A stretch of 60,647 nt of DNA, taken from assembly GCA_024102795.1 (NCBI GenBank), contig JAGFJK010000300.1:1-60647 (forward strand), given 5' to 3'. Of the stretch, positions 43,695-58,600 are shown in pieces; the first letter of the stretch is position 1, and each line of letters opens with the position of its first letter. The notes under the pieces are model-generated. The model made no database searches. It saw only the letters and a list, made by a program, of their open reading frames with translations, and was not told the DNA's origin. This DNA is from Pirellulaceae bacterium. Lineage in GTDB: Bacteria > Planctomycetota > Planctomycetia > Pirellulales > Pirellulaceae. Both the position numbers and the translations under genes were made by a program.

Positions 43695-46600
43695 GTGGTG
43701 TCATCGAAGCTGTCGGGGACTTCAGGCAAGCGTTCGTCTTCTCGTCGCCAGGGGCCTCGCAGGCCCCATCGCCTGAACTTGCTGCTGGAGCAGTTGGAGC
43801 AGCGGCAGTTGCTGGCTGGGTTGGCCGATCTGATGCCCGCGCTGGTCGAAGCGCAGCGCCTGGAAGCCTCCGGCCTGGCGGCTTCCGCGACGCCGCCAGG
43901 AGTGAACCTGACCCAGCAACTCGTCGGCTCCCAGTTCGATTCCTCCTCGGTCCGCCGCGAACTGGTGATCATCGATTCGGCGACGCCCGACTACGAGCGG
44001 TTGCTGGGCGACATCCTGAACAACGGCCGTCCGGGGCGACAGATCGAGGCCCTGTTGATCGACAGCGACCGGGACGGCGTGCGGTTGATCGGCCAGATTC
44101 TGCAGAGCTACCGGGACCTGGACGCCGTGCACATCATCTCGCACGGCAGCGGCGGCCAATTGCAGTTGGGCGACGCCGTGCTGAGCCAGTCGAACCTGGG
44201 CGATTACGCGAGTTCCATCCGCCAATGGAGTCGCTCGCTGAACGACGGCGCCGACCTGCTGCTGTACGGCTGCGAGCTGGCGGGCGACGACGCCGGTCAG
44301 CAGCTTCTGGGAGCCCTGGCCAGCTTGACCGGAGCGGATGTGGCGGCCAGCCGCGACGTGACGGGCCACGCGCTGCTGGGAGGCAACTGGGAGCTGGAGT
44401 TCAGCACCGGTCCGATCGAAACCAGCGTGGCGTTCAGCGCGGACACGCTGGACCAGTGGCAGGGGACGCTGGCCAACTTCATTGTGGAAGCCGACGACTG
44501 GGGCGGCGGCGACACGTTCGTCGATTCGGTGGCCACGGGAACCAACTACGGCGGCTCCACGTTCATTGAGGTCCAGCAGGACCCGCCGGGCCCGGAAGGC
44601 CAGCGAAACGGGCTGATCTACTTCGATCTGAACAGCGTCACGGGCACCACGGTCAATTCGGCTCGCCTGCAGATCACCACCGGCACGGGGCCCCAGGATG
44701 GCACGCCGGCCACGATCGAGATTCGCCGGGTCACCGGGGCCTGGAGCCAAGGGGCGGTCACCTGGGCCTCGCAGCCGACGGTGGACCCGGCGCTGGTCAC
44801 CTCGTTCAGTCCCAGCGCCAGCAACACCACCTACACGGTCGACATCACGTCGCTGGTGCAGGCCTGGCTGGACGACCTGAACGACAATGGCGGCAATCCG
44901 AACTTTGGCATCCAGTTGACCAGCACGGGCACGAACGACGCGGTCTTCATCAGTGCCGAGGCGACCGACCAGCGGCAGCCGACACTGCTGGTGAACACAT
45001 CCAACGTCCAGCCCTTTCCGGCCGGCTCGTACATCATCGACATGGGGCAGTCGGTCCAGACGCTGAACAATTCGATCAAGCCCTTCGGCATGATCTACGA
45101 TCTGACGTTCAACTACAAAGTGCCGGTCAGTTGGGCCATCGACGCGACCAAGGATTTCAACTTTGCCACGCAGGGGACCAATACGCCGGCCGAGCCCGTG
45201 GACACGATTGGCGACACGATCGACTTAACCGCCACGATCACCGGCAGCGTCGTCAAGAACTACCGCGGCGGCCCGTTCATTATCCACGAGCACTTCATTA
45301 CGCCCACGATTGTCGGCGTGATCAACAAGTGGCGGGCGGCGGGCGTGATCGTCGACCAGACGATCGCCGACTTCACGGCCGACGTCCATAGCGAAGTCAG
45401 CTACTTCCCCAAGAGCGTCTTCAACGAGCAGAATTCGGGCCTGGTGCAGACCTATTTCACCAACGCCGGCTTCTACAGCACGGCCGGGGCCCCGGCGCCA
45501 GTGACCGTGACGACGACCATGGTCAATAACCAGCCGGTCTACGATCCGCCGCTGTCGGTCTGGAAGAACTATCCGACGATCATCTCCGGCCCCATGGCCC
45601 TGAACGCCTGCTTCGACGTGTTCCTGATCCCGCACGCCGAACCGAGCACGAACTGGACCGTGCAGGAGCGGCAGCGGTTCCTGGAATTCGTGGACGACGA
45701 GGCGGGCGGTGTGTGGGCGGCCGACCACACGGTGTCCGAAATCGAAGGCCAGATCGACGTCAACGGCGACATGCAGCCCGATACGCTGTTCTTGACCAAT
45801 GGCACCGTATGGTACAAGAACCACGCCAACCTGCCCACGCCGCCCTACCGCTACGTGAACGGGCAAAACGGCACCTACGACACGGCCGCGGATCCCGTGA
45901 TGCAGATCCAGGGACGCTATGACGGCGCGATCACCAACGGTTCGGAACATACCTACGTCCCGACGGCGCCGGTGCGGCCGACCACCAGGGTCTCGCTGAT
46001 CGATCCGGACCACGTGCTGGACCCCACGCCCGGCAGCGACGTCGACCCGCGGAACGAAGTATTTCTGACCGCCTACGGCCCGGCCTTCGGCGATCCCAGC
46101 AACGGTTTTATCAGCTACCAGGCCGGACACACGCTGACCAGGGGAACCCTGACCGAACAGGTCGCCGGCCAGCGGACGTTCTTCAACTTCCTGCTGACCG
46201 AGGGCGCTCGCCGCCAACCCCGGATCGACGCCGTCCTGCCGACGGACGTCTTCGCCGGTTCCACCAACACGTTCACGGCGACCATCTCGGGCGGTTCGGG
46301 GACCTACATGTACCAGTGGGTCAGCACGGACGGCGGAGTGTTCTCGAACCCGTCGGGAACCTGGAAGATCGGCGACCCGCCGATCATGACCGATTACGAC
46401 ATGAACTCGCCCCAGGACACGATCTCGCTGATCGTCATCGACGCCTGCGGCCGGCAGACGATCTTCTGGGAAACGCTGACCGACGCTCCGCCGACCATCG
46501 ACCTGGACGGTGACGACACCACGACGCCGCCCGGCGACACGGGATATAACGGCACCTGGCAGGCCGGCGGCGTGCCCACCCCGGTGACCGATCCCGACGT

Positions 46601-49600
46601 GGTGGTCACCGACAGCAGTGGCATCATTGTTTCCGCCGTGATCGACCTGACCAATCGCCTGGACGGAGCCAACGAAACGCTGACCATCAACCAGACCCTG
46701 GCCGGCATGCTGGGCATCACTGTCACCGGCGACGGCGATGGTGGGTTTTTGCTGAGCGGCGCCGCGACGCTGGCCGAGTACGAGCAGTTGATCGCCACGC
46801 TGCAGTATGTCAACAACCTGACCGATCCCACGCGGGACGACCGGGTGATCGAGGTGACGGTCAACGACGGGGCCAGCGACAGCAACACGGCCGTGTCGAC
46901 GCTGGTGTTGAACCAGGTGGGGTGCGAGATTCACTTCACGCTGAACGACTACAGCGCGCCGGTCAACTTCGTGCTGGAAAATAGCACGCTGTACGTGCAG
47001 TTGGACGATGTCAGTCCGAACTACAGCCGCACGGCGATTAACAACGTCACGGTCACGGTCACGAACCCGGACTCCGGCGACAGCCAGACGCTGACACTGA
47101 CCGAGACGGCCGTGGACAGTTTCCTGTTCCAGGGGTCGCTGGCCACCAGCAAGCTAGGCGCCGTGGTGATCAACGACGGCACGCTGATCGCCGCCGATGA
47201 CGACGTGATCAGCGTCACGTACATCGATCCTGACGACCCGGCCGACACCTGCACCGCCATGGTGACCGTGGTCGGCTCCAGTCGAAAGCAGCTCTACCTG
47301 ACCGATCCGGGACCGGGTTCGAACCCCACCCAGGGCCTGGACCGCAACGACCCGGTGGCCAATGGCGACATGACCACCTCGATGACCGGCGAGCTGAGTG
47401 GAATTGTGTCGGGCTCCGACCTGACCGGCCTGCTGGCCTACTCGAACACCGGTAACGAGCTGGTCTACCGGCATTGGATGGGCGATTCGTTCGGCGGCGC
47501 GCAGACGTTTGTGGCCAATCGCGATGACTTCCGAGTGATGCAGGGCGCGGCATCATCGACACGCGACGAAAAGGTCGTAATCGGCCTGCACGACGACGCC
47601 CGGATCACGGGAGCGGTGTTCAACGGCACGGCCTGGACCGAAATCAACCTGGGTTCCGGCACCGACCTGTCCGGCGACCTGGCGCAGGATCAGTGGTGGG
47701 CCGCCGACGTGGCTTACGAGGGCTCCAGCGGCGATGCCATCATCACCTACGCCACCACGGGCGGCTTGCGCTACGCCGTCTGGAACGGCGCCACCTGGAC
47801 CAGCGCCCTGACAATCACGACGGCCAACGGCACCACGCCCCGGCAGATGCGGTTGGCCGCCGACCCCAATTCGGACGAAATGGTGCTGGTCGTCAACTTC
47901 AACGACGAACAGGACCGGGCCTTTGTCTGGAACGGGTCGGCCTGGGGCAACGAGGTCTTGCTGGACAACAATACACTCCAGCACAACCGCACCGATATCT
48001 ACGTGGCCTACGAGTCGCAGTCGGGGGACGCGATCGTGGTCTACGCCGATGGCACGTCGACCACCAACGTTGCCTACCAGATTTGGAACGGCAGCAGTTG
48101 GAGCGGCGAGTCGCTGCTGGCGCCGCCGGCCACGACCGAGGGCACCGTGCTCTGGACGACGCTGGCCTCGGACCCCAACAGCGACCGGATTGCGCTGGGC
48201 GTGCTGACCAGCGACACGGTCGCCAGCACCGACGGCAACACGTTTGCCGACGCCTGGTTCGCCGTCTGGGACGGCTCGGCCTGGACCAGTTCACTCAAAG
48301 CCACCAGCAACGTCCGCGAGAACACCGGCTTGAACATCTCGGTGGCCTTCGAATCCACATCGGGCGACCTGCTGGCCACCTACGGGACGATCAACGGCAA
48401 CGACGACAGCTTTCGTTATCGAACCTGGGACGGCGTGAGCTGGAGCGGCGAGACAACCCTCGACGGGGCCGCGGCGGGGGCCGATCGCACGATCACCATG
48501 ACGCTCGACCCCAATCCCTTCTCCGATCAGATCATGCTGACGGTTGGGGACAACGACCAGGACATCAACACACTGCTCTGGGACGGCTCGACGTTCGGCA
48601 CGCCGGCCGAAGTCGAAACGGCCTCCGGCACCACGGTCGGCCAGCCGTTCACGTTCCTCTGGGACGAGGACCTGGGTACCTCCGGCACGTCCTTCACGAT
48701 CCAGGTGGACGACGACGGGCCGGACGTGGGGTCCACGACGGGCGGCGATACGTACATCCGCCAAGACGATGCCGGCATGAACTTTGGATCATCGACCGTC
48801 ATTGAATCCAAGTTTGATTCTGGTATGGACCGCATCGGCCTGATTCAGTTCGATCTGAGCGGCCTGACGGGCGTGACCGTCGAGGAGGCGTACCTGGACG
48901 TAACCGTGAGCGATCCAACCGCGAACAGCATCCAGGTCCGCCGCGTGGACAGTGCATGGACCGAGTCCACGGTCACTTGGACCATGTCGCCCACAATCAA
49001 TGGCAGTAACGTGGCCACGTTCATCCCGTCGACGGACGAGGCCACCTACAGCGTGAATATCACCACGCTGGTACAACAGTGGCTGGATAACCTCAACGAT
49101 TCGATGACCGGACAGGCGAACAACGGCCTGGCTCTGGTCAGCACGGGCAGCGACATCGCCGATTTCTACAGCAAGGAGGGCAGTGTCCCGCTGCAGCCCA
49201 CGCTGCGGATCTTCACCACCGTGCCGGGCACGCCGACCACCACGTTCACCCAGAACATCCCGATGACGTCCGGATTCAACATCCCGGACACCGGCGAAGT
49301 CACGGTCTCGACGTACATCGAGGTGACCAGCGGCACGTTCATGAATCCGCCGGACATCGACGTCACGTTGCGCGAAATCGGCACGGCGCCCAACGTCAAC
49401 ATCCCGATCACCTCGGACCCCATGGTCACGCCGCTGGGCGGCAACTTCTACCGCCTGGACTGGACGACCAACGTCAGCGGCCTGCAGGTGGTCGAAACGG
49501 GCAATTCGCTGGAACTGGAAATCACCAGCAACGAAAGCCTGTTTGGGTTCCGGGTGCTGTACGACAGCGCCACCTACCCGTCGCAAATCGTCGTGGACAC

Positions 49601-52600
49601 GACCACGGTGATCAACGTCAGCTCGCTGAACGTCTTTAGCGCGGCCTATCCGGGCGGCATGGTGATCAGCAGCGCGAACCCCGGCGACACGGTCTATTTG
49701 CGCACCACGGTCACCGACCCGTTTGGCGCCGACGACATCACGGACGTCGACCTGATCATCACCGACTCGCTGAACAACATCATCGTCAACACCACGTTGG
49801 ACGACACGGACGTGGTCGATCCGTCGCTGCCGGCTCCCACCAGCAACTACAAAACCTACCAGTACGCCTGGACGCTGCCCCTGACGGCCGGCGATTTCAC
49901 CGTGACGGTGATCGCTAACGAGGGGACCGAGGGCGTGTTCGACCTGGATGTGACCGATTTCACGGTCAACGGCACGCCCGACCTGGCGGTTACCAAGACT
50001 GACGGCGGCATCACGGCCAGCGTGGGCCAGACCGTCGTGTACACGATCAACTACCAGAACGTCGGCGACGGCTCGGCCACCGGCGTGACGCTGACCGAAA
50101 CCCTGCCCGCATACACCACGTTTAACGCCGGCGCCAGCACGGCCGGCTGGGTGGAAACGCCGCCGATGAGCGGCACGTACGTGTTCAACATCCCCGGCAC
50201 GGTCGCGATCGGCGGTTCGGGCAACGTCCTGTTCGCCGTGACGGTGGGCAACCTGCCGGCGGGTGAGACGGAAATTGACAACTTCGTGACAGTCACCGCG
50301 CCCGGCGACACGAACGCCGCCAACGACACGGCGATGGACGACACGCCCATCATTGCCGCGCCCGACATGGCGGTCACCAAGGACGACGGCGGCGCGACCG
50401 CCATGGCCGGCGGCAACGTGACCTACACCATCAATTACAGCAACGTGGGCACGCAAGGCGCCACGGGCGTCGTGTTGACTGAAACCATTCCGCCTAACAC
50501 CACGGTTACCGCGGCCAGCCTGATGGCCGGCTGGACGCTGCTTAGCGGCAGCACCTACACGTATTCGATACCTGGCGAGGTCGCGGCCGACGGCATGGGC
50601 AGCGTCCCAATCACGCTGACGGTAGCCAACCCGGTGCCGGCCGAATTCGAACTGATGCTGAACACCGTCTCGATCACCGACGACGGCACCAACGGCCCCG
50701 ACCCGAACCTGGCCAACAACCAGGACACCGACGACACGCCGATCGACGCGGCTCCGGACCTTGTGATCACCAAGGACGACGGCGGCGCCGTCACGCTGCC
50801 CGGCGGAATCGTGGCCTACACGATCACCTACACCAACGTTGGCACTCAGCACGCCACGGGGGTGAACATCGAGGACATTGTTCCTGATGACACGACCTTT
50901 AACCTGGCCAACAGCACGCCCGGCTGGGACCTGGACGGCAACGAACTGAACTTCTTCATCGGCGACCTGCCAGTAGGCGCCAGCGGCTCGATCGTGGTCG
51001 CTTTCGATGTGAGCATCGCGATCACGCCGGGCGTGGACATCATTACCAATACGGCCACGATCGTTGACGACGGGCTGAGCGGTCCCGACGAGAATCCAGC
51101 CGACAACACGGATACCGACACCACGCCGACCAGTGCCACGCCCCAAGCGGACCTGGCCATCGACAAGGACGATTTCGACCTGGAAGTGACGCCGGGCGAC
51201 ACGGGCGCCTACACGATCACGGTCACCAACCTCGGTCCCGATCCCGTGGCGGGAGCCACCGTCACCGATATCATCCCCGCCGGGCTGACCGGTGTGACCT
51301 GGACCAGCATGGTGTTTGGTGGAGCCTTGGCTTCGCCTGGCGCGGGCGCCGGCAACATCAGCGACACGGTCACGCTTCCGGTCGGCGGCACAATCGTGTA
51401 CACGCTCAACTACACAGTGGCCGCCAGCGCCATGGGCACCATCCAGAACGTGGCCAGCGTGACCATGGCGGGCCTGGTGGATCCCGATCTGTCCAACAAC
51501 ACCGACGACGACATCAACCAGGTGATCCGGCCGGCCGACCTGGAGCTGGACAAGAGCTTCTCGCTGTTGGCCGACAACGACGGCAGCGGCCTGGCCAACT
51601 TCACGCCAGGCGACACAATCCTGTTCACGGTCGTGGTCACGAACGACGCCGCCAGCCCGTTCGACGCCACGGGCGTCCAGGTGAACGACATTCTGCCCAC
51701 CGGCTACACGTTTGTCAGCAGCGACGCCTTGGCCAACGGCTATACCTACACTCCCGGAACCGGGCTGTGGAACATTGGCCCGCTGGCGATTGGCCAAAGC
51801 GCCACGCTGAACATCACGGCCACGGTCCAGGCTACCGGCAACTACACCAACTATGCCCAGGTCTCGGCCAGCGACAACTTCGACCCGGACAGCACGCCGG
51901 CGAACGGCCCACAGATTCCGGACGAGGACGACGACGACAGCGTGACGCCCGTCATCACGCCCAAGGCCGACCTGGAGCTGAACAAGCTGGTGGCCCTGGC
52001 CGGCGACAACGACGGCAGCGGCGGCTACAGCATCGGCGACACGGTCATCTTTACACTGTCGCTGGTCAATCAGGGTCCCAACGCCACCAGCGGCGTGACG
52101 GTCACCGACATGCTGCCGGCGGGGTACTCGTATGTCACCGACAATGGTCTGGGAGCCTACGATCCGATGACGGGCCTCTGGACGGTCGGTTCGATGAACG
52201 TGCTGGACACCCGCACCCTGCAGATCACCGCCACGATCAATTCCGCGGGACCGGGCGAATACGCCAACTACGCCCAGGTCTCCACCTCCAGCGCTTTCGA
52301 TCCCGACAGCGATCCAGGCGACAACAGCACGACCGACGACGACGACGCCACGGCCACTCCGCCGATCTCCGACCTGTCGCTCAGCAAGGTCGTGGCCCTG
52401 CTGAGCGACCTGGACGGCAGCGGCGGCTACAGCATCGGCGACACGGTTCGCTTCACGCTGACCGTCAGCAACGCCGGTCCCGACCTGGCCACGGGAGTCT
52501 TGATCCGCGACACGCTGCCCGCCGGTTACACGTACCTCACTGACAACGGCGGCGCGGCCACCACGGAGTCGGGCGGAGTGATCACCTGGGACGCGGGCGC

Positions 52601-55600
52601 GGTGACCGTCGGCGGCATGAAATCGATTACGATCGACGTCACGATCAACGGCAACTTCAGCGTCCCTGCCGGCAACTACCGCAACTACGCCGAAGTCATC
52701 GGCTCCGATAACCTGGACCCCGACAGCACGCCGGGAGACGGATCGCAAGGCGACGATGACGACACGACCGCTCAGCCGCCCATCTCGGACCTGCGCGTGC
52801 TCAAGTTCGTGCAGTTGACCACGGACATCGACATGAGCGGTTCGATCACTGCCAATGACTTGATCACGTTCGTCGTGCGAGTCACGAACGATGGCCCCGA
52901 CCAGGCCACGGGCGTTGACGTGCAGGACGTCGTGCCCAGCGGCTACAGCAGTATCACGGCGATCAACCTGGGCGGCATGGAATCCGGCGGGACGATCACC
53001 TGGAGCGGCCTGACGATCAACGCCGGCAGCTTCGTGGACCTCACGTTCCAGGCCACCGTCAACGGCATGGGCGACTACACGAACGTGGCCCAAGTCACCG
53101 GCAGCGATAACTTCGACCCGGACAGTGTGCCGAATAACAACATCCCGGCCGAGGACGACCAGGACGATTACACGCCCACGATCGCGGAAACGGCCGACCT
53201 GGAACTGACCAAGACCGTCAACGACGCCACGCCCAACGTCGGCGACACGATCACGTATACGATCACGGTTACCAACGATGGGCCCAACGACGCCGACAAC
53301 GTCTCGGTCCTTGACTTGTTGCCCCTGGGCCTGCTCTACGATTCTCACAGCGGTCCAGGTTCCTACGATTCGCTGTCCGGCATCTGGGACATTGGCACCA
53401 TTTTGAATATGGGCTCCGCCGTGCTGACGATCGACGTGATCGTGGGCGTGGCCGGCACGATGTTCAACACGGCCCAAGTCTGGACGGCCGACCAGTTCGA
53501 TCCCGATTCGGTCCCTGGCAACGACGATCCGGCCGAGGACGACCAGGACAGCGTCTCGATTACCGCTCCCCCGCTGGCCGCGATCGGCAACCGCGTCTGG
53601 CTGGACGAAAACGGCAACGGCATTCAGGACGCGGGCGAGGACGGGATCGCGGGAGTGACCGTCGAACTGCGCGATGCGGGCAACAACCTGCTCGCCACCA
53701 CCGCAACCGGCGCCGACGGCGGCTACATCTTCACCGACCTGGTGCCGAACGTGGCCTACACGGTCACGGTCCTGCCACCGGCCGGTTTGAACCTGACCTT
53801 TGACCCGGAAGGCGCGGCCGACAGTAGCGCGACCGTCACACCGACTCCGGGACAGGAACGTCTGGACATCGACTTTGGCTACAACTGGGTTCCCGCTGGC
53901 GACAGCAACAATCCGCCCATGGGCGCAACCGGAGCGATCGGCGACCGGATCTGGAACGACGTGGATGGCGATGGCGTGCAGGATCCGGGCGAGATCGGCC
54001 TGGCGGGGATCACCGTCCGCCTGCTGGTCGACACCAACGGCGACGGCATCTATGGCGGACCGGGGGACGCGGCCGCGGTGACGACCGTGACAAACTCGTC
54101 GGGTAACTACATCTTCGACGGACTGGTTGCCGGCGCCTACGTGATTGACGTGCTGACCGCTGGTTTACCCGCGGGTTGGAACCCGGTCCCCACCGGCGAC
54201 CCCGACGGCGACGGCAACACCACGAGCAACCCGATCGAGCTGGCGCCGGGCGACGTGTTCGTGAACGCCGACTTTGGCTTCCAGCCGGATACCAACAACG
54301 ACGGCGTGGCCGACACCGGCAGCAGCATCGGCGACCAGGTGTTCATCGACATCAACGGCGATGGCGTGAAAAGCGCCAGCGAACCGGGCATCGCCGGCGT
54401 CACCGTCACCTTGCTCGACTCGATGAACAATGTCGTGGGAACCACCACCACCAACTCCAGCGGGACCTATCTGTTCCCGCGCGTGCCCGCCGGTACGTAC
54501 ACCGTGGTCGTGACCGACACCGACAACGTGTTGATGGGCCTGTTCCCGATCAGCGACGCCGATGGCGGCCTGGACCAGCAAAGTACCCTGATGGTCGACG
54601 GCACCTCGCCCAACCTGCTGCAGGATTTCGGTTACGCGCCGTTCGGCCAGAACGCGGGCGATGGGATCATCGGCGACACGATTTTCATCGACACCAACGG
54701 CAGCGGCACGTTCAACACGGGCGAGGGAGTCGAGGGGGTGACGGTCGAGCTGTACGACGCGACCGGCACGACGTTGCTGTCGAGCACCGTGACCAACGAG
54801 AACGGCCAGTATTTCTTTGGCGACTTGAGCCCCACGGGCACGTACACGGTGCGCGTGGTCACCACCAGCTTGCCGAACGCCGGAGCCGGCCTGACCAACA
54901 CGATCGACCCCGACGGCCTGGCCGCCAATGAGTCCGTGGTGGACCTGAGCCTGACCGGTGGCACGAACCTGGCCCAGGACTTCGGCTACGACGTGGATAC
55001 GCCCGGTTCGATCACCGGCACCGTCTGGCGCGACACGGACGCCGACGGCACGCTGGAAGTCGGCGAGACGGGGCGCTATGCGGGCGTGACCATCGTGCTG
55101 CTCGATTCCAACGGCAACATCGTGGCCAGCACGACAACCGACGCCAACGGCAACTACACGTTCGCCGAGGTGGCGCCGGGCGTTTACATTGTGGACGTGA
55201 CCGATCAGAACAACGTCCTGGCCGGCGCCTGGCATTCGCTGGGTGCTGCCAATGTCGATAACGACAGCCAGTCCGACCCGTACCTGGTGGCCGTGATGGC
55301 GATGGTGACCGCCCACGCCGACTTCGGCTATTACAGCGAAGGCGCGACGCTGGGCGACTTCGTCTGGAACGACCTGGACGGAGACGGGATCCAGGAGATG
55401 GGCGAGTACGGGGTGCCGGGCGTGCCGGTAACGCTGACGATTACGTATCCCAACGGAGATGTCGTCACGATCGTGACGGTGACCGACGGCAATGGGGCGT
55501 ATAGCTTTGGCAACCTGTTGTCGGACGAGAGTTTTGACGGCTTTGGCACGCCGGGCATTGACGAACCAATGTATGTCATCTCCGTCGGTACGCCGCCGGG

Positions 55601-58600
55601 TCGGATCCCGACGCTGTTGAACCAGGGCATGAACGACGCGGTGGACTCCGAGGATCCCGCCGGCGCGACCGCGTTTCCCCTGCAGGGCCAGACCAACAAC
55701 ACCTACGACTTCGGCTTTGTGAAGCCGGCCGTGATCGGCAACCGGGTCTGGCTGGACGAGGACGGCGACGGCGTGCAGGACGCAGGCGAGGATGGGATCG
55801 CGGGAGCTATCGTCGAACTGTACGCGGATACCGACAACGATCTGGTGCCGGATACCTTTGTGGCCGCCGTCGTCACGGGAACGGACGGCGGGTACATCTT
55901 CACCAACCTGCCCCCCAACATCGTGTATGCGGTTGCCGTCCAACCGCCGGTCGGCATGCATCAGACATACGACCTGGACGGCCTCGGCACGCCGAACCTG
56001 GCAGAGGTGGTTCCCACGGGTGGCGAGGAGTTCCTGGACGCTGACTTCGGCTACAACTGGGTGCCACCAGCCAGCACGGACAGCCCTGGTCCGGCGACCA
56101 CCGGCGCGATCGGCGATCGCGTCTGGATCGACGCCGACGACCACGGTGTGCAGAACCCGGGCGAGGCCGGCCTGGGTGGAGTGACCGTGACGCTGTACAG
56201 CGCCGGTCCGGACGGCATCTTCGGCAACGGCGACGACCCGGCCCCGGTCAACACGGTCACCAACGCGGCGGGCAACTACATATTCAACGGCCTGCCGCCC
56301 GGCTATTACCAGGTGGTAGTCAACGGCGGCATGGCGCCGGCCGGTTACACGCAATCCGGCGACCCCGACGCGCTGCTGGACAATGCCACCCTGGTCGTGC
56401 TGGCTCCCGGCGATGTCTATGTCAACGCCGACTTCGGCTACGACCCGGCCGCCGGCAGCACCATCGGCGATACCGTGTTCATCGACCGCGATGGCGACGG
56501 CATTCAGGATCCGGGCGAACCGGGCATTCCGGGCGTCACGATCGACCTGCTCGACGCCTTCAATAACGTCATCGCCACCACCACGACCGACCAGAACGGC
56601 CAGTTCTCGTTCCCCGGCCTGCCAATGGGCGACTACACGGTTCAGGTCACCGACACCGACAACGTGCTGGGCGAGCTGACGCCGATCAGCGACGACGACG
56701 GACCGGCGGACGGCGTCAGCACGGTGACGGTCGATGGCGTGAACGACTTCCTGGACGAGGACTTTGGCTACGCGCCGTACGGGCACACGGCGGGCGACGG
56801 CATCATCGGCGATACCGTGTTCATCGACACCAACAACAACGGGCTGCTCAGCCCGGGCGAGGGCGTTGAAGGTGTCACGGTCTCGGTGCGCGACTCCAAC
56901 GGCAACATTGTGGCGATCACCACCACCGATGAGAATGGCAACTACACGTTCGGCGGGCTCGATCCCAACGCCACGTACACCGTGTTCGTGGACAGCACGA
57001 CGCTGCCCAACGGCGGAGTGGGCCTGGCCAACACGATCGATCCCGATGGCGGCACCGGCAGCCAGTCGGTCGTGAACCTGATGGCTTTGGGAGGATCGTC
57101 GTACGACCAGGACTTCGGCTATCGCATGCTGGCGATGCCCAACACGATCAGCGGCACGGTCTGGGACGACTCCAACGCCGACGGGACGCTGAACGAGGTC
57201 GCTCCGAACGGCATTCCCGGCGTGACTGTCGTCCTGCGGGATGCCGACGGCAACGTCGTGGCCACCACAACTACCAATGCCAGCGGCAACTACAGCTTTA
57301 CGAACGTCCCTGACGGCACGTACACGGTCGACGTCACCGACCAGCACAACGTGCTGGCTGGGTACTGGAAGAGCGACGGGCCGAATGCGGGCATGGATAA
57401 CAACAGCCAGGTGGATCCCTATTCGGTGAGCGTCGCCGGCGGCCAGATCGACACCACGGCCGACTTCGGCTACTACGTCGATACGGCCGCGGTGGGCGAC
57501 TACGTCTGGAACGACCTGAACGGCAACGGCCTGCAAGATGCGAACGAACCAGGCATCCCAGGCGTCGACGTGACGCTGACGATCACCTATCCCAATGGCG
57601 CCGTGACCACGCTGGTCAGCACCACCGACGCCAACGGCTTCTACAGCTTCGGCAACTTGCTGGCTGACGAGGATTTCAACGGCATCGGCACACCGGGCAT
57701 CGACGAGCCGACGTTTGTGATCACGATGGCGACGCCGTCCGGAATGACGCTCACTGGTCTGGACGTGGGCAACGACGAAACGATCGACTCCGAGAATCCC
57801 ACGGGCGAGACGATCTTCCCCATCATGGGCGTCACGGATACCACGATCGACTTTGGCTTTTATGGTCCCGCTTCGATCGGCAACCGGGTCTGGCTGGACG
57901 AGGATGGCGACGGCGTGCAGGACGCGGGCGAGGATGGGATTCCGAACGTCACCGTGACGCTCGATCCGCCTGCGGGCGTCGACCTGGGGGCCGGCGATGG
58001 CGTGCCGATCACCACCACCACGGGCGCCGATGGCAGCTATGTGTTCAACAACCTGCCGCCTGACGTCACTTACACGGTCACGGTCACTCCGCCCGCGGGA
58101 CTGGAGCAGACGTTCGATGCGGACGGCCTCGGCACTCCCAATACGACGCAGGTCACTCCCGGTCCCGGCGAGGAAGCGTTCGACACGGACTTCGGTTACA
58201 CGTGGTCCACCGACCCGGACTTGGGCGCAATCGGCGATCGGGTCTGGAACGACGCCAACGGCGACGGCGTGCAGGATCCTGGCGAGATCGGACTGGAAGG
58301 GATCACGGTCCGCCTGTACAGCGATCCGAATAACGACGGAGTGTACGACTTCCTGGTGGATACGGCGGTCACCGGTCCCGACGGCTACTACATCTTCGAC
58401 GACGTGCCGGCCGGCGCTTACGTGATCGAGGTCAACGGCGGGGTGACTCCCGGCGGCTATACTCAGACCGGCGATCCGGACGGCGTCAATGACAACCGCA
58501 CGCTGGTGATCCTCTCGCCGGGCGACGTCTATGTGAACGCCGACTTCGGTTACGACCCGGCGATGGGCAGCACGATCGGCGATGCTGTCTTCGTCGATGC

